In this document: piece after piece, positions 14,775 to 18,341 of the stretch
Numbering within the stretch: position 1 is the stretch's first letter
How the letters are laid out: the number at the start of each line of letters is the position of its first letter
Assembly: GCA_937916405.1 (NCBI GenBank)
Contig: CALFUF010000174.1
Span: 1-18,341, forward strand
Direction: 5' to 3'
Length of the DNA stretch: 18,341 nt
Source: an uncultured Prevotella sp.
GTDB taxonomy: Bacteria > Bacteroidota > Bacteroidia > Bacteroidales > Bacteroidaceae
Notes under the pieces: generated by a model
The model's database searches: none
What the model was told of the DNA's origin: nothing
Seen by the model: the letters and a program-made list of their open reading frames with translations, nothing else
Position numbers and translations under genes: made by a program

Positions 14775-14777
14775 CAA
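14747..14777 (-). promoter_or_regulatory. Putative promoter of the DUF6249-PspC-sigma operon
   Basis: On the minus strand TTGC (14777-14774), 19 nt, then CACCTTTG (14754-14747), one mismatch from TAnnTTTG. The expected start is near 14743, giving a leader of about 50 nt before the gene starts at 14692 or 14686. It shares 28 bases with the plus-strand promoter. Confidence 0.6.
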
Positions 14778-14781
14778 GCAA

Positions 14782-16014
14782 ATGGCGAATTTACCTGTTG
14801 AGTTTACCACTTACACACGCCAACTGATGGGCGACGAGCGCTTCGAGCGATACCTGCTATCGTTCGAGGAGGAGACTCCTGTGAGCATCCGTCTCAACCC
14901 TAAGAAGCCTGCTGGAACGCCTGTTGACGCAGAGGAAGTGGCTTGGTGCAGGAACGCCTATTACCTGAAGAGTCGTCCGAACTTCACGTTCGACCCCCTC
15001 TTCCATGCTGGCTGCTATTATGTGCAGGAGGCTGCCTCGATGTTCTTGGACGAGATATTGCGACAACATCTGCCTACACGTCCTACTCTCAACTGCCTTG
15101 ATCTCTGTGCGGCACCTGGTGGTAAATCGACATTGCTTCGCTCGGCACTACCTGAGGATTGCGTCTTATACAGCAACGAACCTGTTCGCAATCGTGCCAG
15201 CATCCTCTTGGAGAACATACAGAAATGGGGCTATCCCAACTGCTATGTCACCAATGCCTACCCAAAGGACTATCGCAAGTCGAAGATGAAGTTTGATGTG
15301 ATTCTCTGTGATGTGCCCTGCTCTGGGGAGGGTATGTTCCGCAAAGACGAGGCGACCATCCGTGAATGGAGTCCGCAGAACGTGGAGAAATGCTGGCGAC
15401 TGCAACGCGACATCGTGAGTGAAGCATGGGAGTGTCTCCATGAAGGTGGACTATTTATATATAGTACGTGTACCTTTAATACTAAAGAGAACGAGGAGAA
15501 CATCCGCTGGATACTCGATAATTATGAGGCTGAGGTGCTGAACGTGGAGACAAATCCGGCTTGGAACATCACTGGCTCACTGCTGGAAGACTTCGATGAA
15601 CCCGTCTATCGCTTCATCCCAGGCATCACGAAGAGTGAGGGATTATTTATTTGCGCATTAAGAAAAGGAAAGAAGCCAATAGTTCCATCCCATGGAACAA
15701 AGTGTTCCACCCCATGGAACAAAGTGTTCCATCCCATGGAACAAAGTGTTCCATCCCATGGAACAAATGGGAAGCAGGCACCTTTTTGCCAGATAGCCCT
15801 ATCCTACCCTCAAGCAATGGCGTACCTAAGGCATGAGGCATTGGTACTACCAGCCGATACACCCCATGGCATCGTGGAGGTTTGCTTCCTCGGACACCCC
15901 CTCGGACTTGCCAAGAACATCGGAAACCGTGCCAACAACCTGTACCCTAAGGAGTGGAAAATCAAGACGACACATATTCCCAACGAATACGAACCTATAT
16001 TAAAAGAGATATGA
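14782..16014 (+). CDS. RsmF/NOL1-NOP2-Sun family rRNA (cytosine-C5)-methyltransferase
   Basis: This is a 410-residue SAM-dependent RNA m5C methyltransferase acting on rRNA in the cytoplasm. An N-terminal RNA-binding part (about 1-80) precedes the Rossmann domain. SAM-binding motif I is DLCAAPGGKS (107-116). Motif IV is DVPCSGEGMF (177-186) with the release cysteine C180; motif VI is YSTCTF (227-232) with nucleophile C230. A short C-terminal domain follows (about 335-410, SYPQAMAYLRHEALVLPADT and NIGNRANNLYPKEW). Residues 301-329 are encoded by 22-bp tandem repeats that join the two parts. At 410 residues it is shorter than E. coli RsmF (~480), and the region between the catalytic and C-terminal domains seems condensed to the repeat linker. 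Exact target base unknown. It overlaps thyA by 4 nt (ATGA). Confidence 0.93.
   Translation: MANLPVEFTTYTRQLMGDERFERYLLSFEEETPVSIRLNPKKPAGTPVDAEEVAWCRNAYYLKSRPNFTFDPLFHAGCYYVQEAASMFLDEILRQHLPTRPTLNCLDLCAAPGGKSTLLRSALPEDCVLYSNEPVRNRASILLENIQKWGYPNCYVTNAYPKDYRKSKMKFDVILCDVPCSGEGMFRKDEATIREWSPQNVEKCWRLQRDIVSEAWECLHEGGLFIYSTCTFNTKENEENIRWILDNYEAEVLNVETNPAWNITGSLLEDFDEPVYRFIPGITKSEGLFICALRKGKKPIVPSHGTKCSTPWNKVFHPMEQSVPSHGTNGKQAPFCQIALSYPQAMAYLRHEALVLPADTPHGIVEVCFLGHPLGLAKNIGNRANNLYPKEWKIKTTHIPNEYEPILKEI
15682..15767 (+). repeat. About four tandem 22-bp palindromic units inside the rRNA methyltransferase gene
   Basis: Units begin at 15682, 15704, 15726 and 15748; the third equals the first, the second differs at one base and the fourth lacks its last two bases. 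Each holds the hairpin GTTCCAT-CCC-ATGGAAC (7-bp arms) and the overlapping GGAACA-AAG-TGTTCC (6-bp arms). Because 22 is not a multiple of three, the units are read in successive frames as VPSHGTK, TPWNK, PMEQ and again VPSHGT, with no stop. Confidence 0.97.
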
Positions 16015-16805
16015 AACAATATTTAGACATACTGAACCGCATCCTGACGGAGGGCGCCCAGAAGGGTGACCGCACAGGAACTGGTACGATCAGCATCTTC
16101 GGAACACAGTCACGCTATAACCTTGACGACGGTTTTCCCTTGCTGACAACCAAGAAGTTATACCTGAAAGGTATCATCTACGAACTGTTATGGTTCCTGA
16201 AAGGTAGTACGAACATCAAGTATTTACAAGAGAACAACGTGCACATCTGGGACGAATGGGCAGATGAGAACGGTGAGTTAGGTCCTGTCTATGGACACCA
16301 GTGGCGCTCTTGGCCCGACTATGACGGTGGGGTGATTGACCAGATACAATATGTGGTCGACCAGTTGAAGACGAATCCCAACTCCCGTCGTATGATCGTA
16401 TCGGCATGGAATGTCGCAGAAGTCAACAAGATGGCACTGCCCCCCTGTCATACCATCTTCCAGTTTTATGTTGCCAACGGACGTTTGTCGCTCCAACTCT
16501 ACCAGCGCTCAGCAGACACTTTCTTGGGTGTACCCTTCAATATCGCCTCGTATGCCCTGCTGTTACAGATGATGGCACAGGTGACAGGACTGAAGGCAGG
16601 TGACTTCATCCACACTACTGGTGATACGCATCTCTACCTGAACCATATCGAACAGGCGAAACTGCAACTCACCCGCGAGCCCCGTCCACTGCCAAAGATG
16701 ACGATCAATCCTGACGTGAAGAACATCTTCGACTTCCATTATGAGGACTTCAAACTGGAGGGTTACGACCCATGGCCACATATTAAAGCGGAGGTGAGTG
16801 TATGA
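16011..16805 (+). CDS. thyA: Thymidylate synthase
   Basis: ThyA converts dUMP and 5,10-methylene-tetrahydrofolate to dTMP and dihydrofolate. The 264 residues equal the length of E. coli ThyA, and catalytic positions coincide: R21 in KGDRTGTGT, E58, W80, R126-R127 (NSRRMIV), nucleophile C146 in ALPPCHT, R166 in QRSADT, D169 and N177. It ends DPWPHIKAEVSV. The chosen ATG at 16011 overlaps the methyltransferase stop by 4 nt (ATGA); an in-frame ATG at 15954 would add 19 residues translated from the methyltransferase 3' end and is rejected. The folA start overlaps its stop in the same way, so methyltransferase, ThyA and FolA are translationally coupled. Confidence 0.98.
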   Translation: MKQYLDILNRILTEGAQKGDRTGTGTISIFGTQSRYNLDDGFPLLTTKKLYLKGIIYELLWFLKGSTNIKYLQENNVHIWDEWADENGELGPVYGHQWRSWPDYDGGVIDQIQYVVDQLKTNPNSRRMIVSAWNVAEVNKMALPPCHTIFQFYVANGRLSLQLYQRSADTFLGVPFNIASYALLLQMMAQVTGLKAGDFIHTTGDTHLYLNHIEQAKLQLTREPRPLPKMTINPDVKNIFDFHYEDFKLEGYDPWPHIKAEVSV

Positions 16806-17278
16806 TTAGTATTATCGCAGCAGTAGCAAAGAACCGTGCAATCGGTTTTGAGAATAAGTTATTGTATTGGTTGCCCAACGACTTGAAGCGTTTCAAAGCA
16901 TTGACGACTGGTCATACCATCATCATGGGACGCAACACGTTCGAGAGTCTTCCGAAGGGAGCACTGCCCAATCGCAGGAATGTCGTGTTGAGTCGCACCA
17001 CGAAAGAACTACCTGGTTGCGATGTATATCCTACATTAAAGGAGGCGTTACAGAGTTGTAAACCTGAAGAGGACATATATATAATAGGTGGAGCACGGGT
17101 CTATGAGCATGCCATCAGGTTTGCCGACCGTCTCTGTCTGACGGAGATTGACGATACTCCCAAGGAGGCAGATGCTTTCTTCCCAGATTATAGCGACTGG
17201 AAGGTGGAAACGAAAGAAGCGCATTCGAAAGATGAGAAGCATGCTTTCGAATACGCTTTTGTCGACTACATCCGCTAA
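16802..17278 (+). CDS. folA: Dihydrofolate reductase
   Basis: FolA reduces dihydrofolate to tetrahydrofolate with NADPH, closing the cycle opened by ThyA. The 158 residues include the N-terminal ISIIAAVAKNRAIGFENKL (Met20-type loop), acid D27 in LPNDLKRFK, HTIIMGRNTFESLP (NADPH-binding, about 38-51) and IYIIGGARVYEHAI (about 92-105). It overlaps thyA by 4 nt (ATGA). The active-site loop reads NKLLYWLPNDL, with Leu21-Tyr22 in place of the Pro-Trp pair of the E. coli enzyme; I recall similar L-(F/Y)-W-L loops in other Bacteroidales, so it is probably a lineage trait. It ends 3 nt before the stop of the convergent Lrp gene, leaving no room for a separate terminator. Confidence 0.97.
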   Translation: MISIIAAVAKNRAIGFENKLLYWLPNDLKRFKALTTGHTIIMGRNTFESLPKGALPNRRNVVLSRTTKELPGCDVYPTLKEALQSCKPEEDIYIIGGARVYEHAIRFADRLCLTEIDDTPKEADAFFPDYSDWKVETKEAHSKDEKHAFEYAFVDYIR

Positions 17279-17281
17279 TCG

Positions 17282-17761
17282 TTATTCTTCTAAGATAGGA
17301 GCATCCACCACAGGCAACTGCCTGTTGAAGGCGGAATGGAAGGAGATGAGTGTCTGACTGCTGGAAAGTCCGAGCGGTTGTAGTTTGTCGTGGATGATAT
17401 TCAACAGGTGATGGTTGTTCATCGCATAAATCTTAATGAACATATCAAAGTTTCCTGTCGTATAGTGGCACTCTGTCACCTCTGGGATTTTCTGTAGCTC
17501 TGCCACCACCTTGTCGAAGCTCTCTGGGTTTTTCAGGTTCAATCCAATATAGGCACAAGTCTCATAACCTATCTTCTCTGGGTCAATCACAAACTGCGAG
17601 CCTTTCAATATACCTTGATTCGTCAACTTCTGGATGCGCTGATGAATAGCCGCACCACTAACATTGCAGGCACGAGCCACCTCTAAGAAAGGTACACGAG
17701 CGTCCTCTGCTATCATACGAAGGATTTTCTTATCCAACTGATCAAGTTTCTGTACTGCCAT
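17282..17761 (-). CDS. Lrp/AsnC-family transcriptional regulator
   Basis: This 159-residue regulator has an N-terminal winged helix (about 8-58; LDQLDKKILRMIAEDARVPF, then the recognition helix SGAAIHQRIQKLTNQGIL) and a C-terminal RAM effector domain (about 68-145; CAYIGLNLKNPESFDKVV and ECHYTTGNFDMFIKIYAMN). Family members form octamers and respond to amino acids, controlling amino-acid metabolism or transport. The target is not visible. It is read from the minus strand, 59 nt after an ExbD-like gene, and converges on folA with a 3-nt gap. The spacer upstream holds a hairpin and three 8-bp repeats, and no clear -7 box is present, so it is probably co-transcribed with the genes upstream. Confidence 0.95.
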   Translation of the reverse strand: MAVQKLDQLDKKILRMIAEDARVPFLEVARACNVSGAAIHQRIQKLTNQGILKGSQFVIDPEKIGYETCAYIGLNLKNPESFDKVVAELQKIPEVTECHYTTGNFDMFIKIYAMNNHHLLNIIHDKLQPLGLSSSQTLISFHSAFNRQLPVVDAPILEE

Positions 17762-17785
17762 AATTCTTCAATATTTCAATTCTTT
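17762..17785 (-). repeat. Three degenerate 8-bp units before the Lrp-type gene
   Basis: On the coding strand AGAATTGA, AATATTGA and AGAATTAT run into the ATG of the regulator. The upstream gene ends with another copy of the same string (AAGAATTGAA around 17823-17832), so the spacer begins and ends with it. Confidence 0.6.
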
Positions 17786-17787
17786 TA

Positions 17788-17818
17788 GTCGCTTCGCTTT
17801 GTATAAGCGTCTTGCGAC
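17788..17818. other. Imperfect hairpin in the exbD-lrp spacer
   Basis: GTCGC (17788-17792) pairs with GCGAC (17814-17818), and GCTT (17796-17799) with AAGC (17805-17808), giving a two-part stem. No U-run follows on either strand, so it is not a clear terminator; it may be an RNA processing or attenuation element. Confidence 0.5.
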
Positions 17819-17820
17819 GA

Positions 17821-18294
17821 TTACTTCAATTCTTCCTTATTCGTGGCGGAGTAGTTGATGCGCAAGGCACCAGCCTGTCGCAATGCCTGCTTCACATCAT
17901 TAATGACACCCATATCCGTGTCACGATCGGCATGGACACTGACCGTCATACGCATTCTGTCCTCACTCGACATACGGTCACGAGCCTCTGCGATAGCACC
18001 AGGTATCTCATAGACAGACACATAATGGTCGTTCACTTGGATGCGGGTCTCATCGGAGATGACCTTTCCTTGCTCGTCCACAGGATGTCCGATATACAGA
18101 TATACCACACTGCCTTTATAACCTGTTTTCTCCAACTCCGTACCCTGCGGCACCACATAACGCACCTTCAACTCTGTCTGACGCATGTGGGTCACTATCA
18201 TAAAGAAGAAGAGGACGGTGAAGATTAAATCTGGCATTGACGCGAGATACAATCCTGGAACATCATGATTATTACGACGACGGAAACGACTCAT
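17821..18294 (-). CDS. ExbD/TolR-family biopolymer transport protein
   Basis: This 157-residue protein has the ExbD layout: a short basic cytoplasmic N-terminus (MSRFRRRNNHDVPGLYLASM), one membrane helix (about 21-39, PDLIFTVLFFFMIVTHMRQ) with the conserved proton-path aspartate D22, and a periplasmic domain (about 45-157). ExbD works with an ExbB/MotA-type stator to couple the proton gradient to TonB-dependent uptake or envelope stability. Its ATG overlaps by 4 nt (ATGA) the stop of an upstream gene that runs off the window, probably a second ExbD paralogue. The periplasmic part (SVYEIPGAIAEARDRM; SVHADRDTDMGVINDVKQAL) ends in a polar KEELK tail. Confidence 0.92.
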   Translation of the reverse strand: MSRFRRRNNHDVPGLYLASMPDLIFTVLFFFMIVTHMRQTELKVRYVVPQGTELEKTGYKGSVVYLYIGHPVDEQGKVISDETRIQVNDHYVSVYEIPGAIAEARDRMSSEDRMRMTVSVHADRDTDMGVINDVKQALRQAGALRINYSATNKEELK

Positions 18295-18341
18295 GGACGA
18301 CCTCCTTCCTGCGTTGGCTGTGCCTCACTGATACGTAGAGG
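18291..18341 (-). CDS. C-terminal tail of an upstream gene (partial), possibly exbD-like
   Basis: Sixteen codons (PLRISEAQPTQEGGRP) and a TGA are visible from the right edge, overlapping the ExbD-like start by 4 nt. Bacteroidetes exb operons often carry two consecutive exbD genes, and the tail resembles the ends I recall for the first of them, but too little is present to identify it. Confidence 0.5.
   Translation of the reverse strand, partial: PLRISEAQPTQEGGRP

Noticed and set aside
15682..15767. Possible CRISPR array
   Set aside because: The 22-bp units follow one another directly with no unique spacers, lie within an open coding frame, and no cas gene is present.
15954..16010. Nineteen-residue extension of ThyA
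   Set aside because: ThyA from 16011 has the exact family length and an ATGA overlap; the extension is the methyltransferase 3' end read in another frame.

Overview
The window looks like chromosomal DNA of a Bacteroidales bacterium, most likely Prevotella or a close relative. The reasons are: Bacteroidetes-type promoters (TTTG-like, 19 nt, TAnnTTTG) in front of several genes; a PorE-type OmpA lipoprotein (TPR, beta-propeller, CRD, OmpA); a DUF4492-cydA-cydB cluster; a sigma/DUF5056/PspC/DUF6249 cluster; and an efflux set without an obvious ATPase. No rRNA, tRNA, phage, IS or CRISPR is visible, and no gene-free stretch exceeds about 100 bases. The genus is an inference from protein style, not a search.

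Layout. Positions 1-5780 (minus) form one operon: a membrane-anchored coiled-coil protein of unknown function, a TolC-like outer-membrane protein, an HlyD-type membrane fusion protein, and two ABC-2 permeases, the last running off the left edge. A compact divergent promoter region (5800-5867) separates it from the plus-strand cytochrome bd oxidase operon (DUF4492 small protein, cydA, cydB; 5898-8982). topB follows from its own promoter, buried in a 15-bp inverted repeat, and then a PorE-like lipoprotein gene (to 12980). Convergent to it is a tightly overlapping minus-strand operon (14692 to 12955): DUF6249-like membrane protein, PspC-domain protein, ECF sigma factor and DUF5056-like putative anti-sigma protein. 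A mirror-image overlapping promoter pair (14744-14777) drives that operon and the plus-strand rRNA methyltransferase-thyA-folA operon, whose genes overlap by 4 nt (ATGA). At the right edge an Lrp/AsnC regulator, an ExbD-like protein and the tail of another gene lie on the minus strand.

How the genes work together. The left operon is a tripartite envelope exporter. CydAB is a high-affinity terminal quinol oxidase, suited to a nanaerobic gut or oral anaerobe. ThyA and FolA form the dTMP/tetrahydrofolate cycle. The PorE-like protein would belong to the type IX secretion apparatus. The sigma cluster is probably an envelope-stress regulator.

The most striking thing is not a gene but a layer of short tandem repeats. 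Different units occupy operon spacers (9 x 7 bp around 2253-2315, 6 x 8 bp at 3318-3365, 2 x 16 bp at 6112-6145, 3 x 7 bp at 7813-7833, 3 x 8 bp near 17762-17785) and also coding linkers (about 6 x 9 bp in topB; about 4 x 22 bp in the rRNA methyltransferase). The 22-bp unit is not a multiple of three, so copy-number change would switch the reading frame of the methyltransferase C-terminal domain. Together with the T10 tract inside the shared spacer of the two overlapping promoters, these are candidate contingency (phase-variable) sites.
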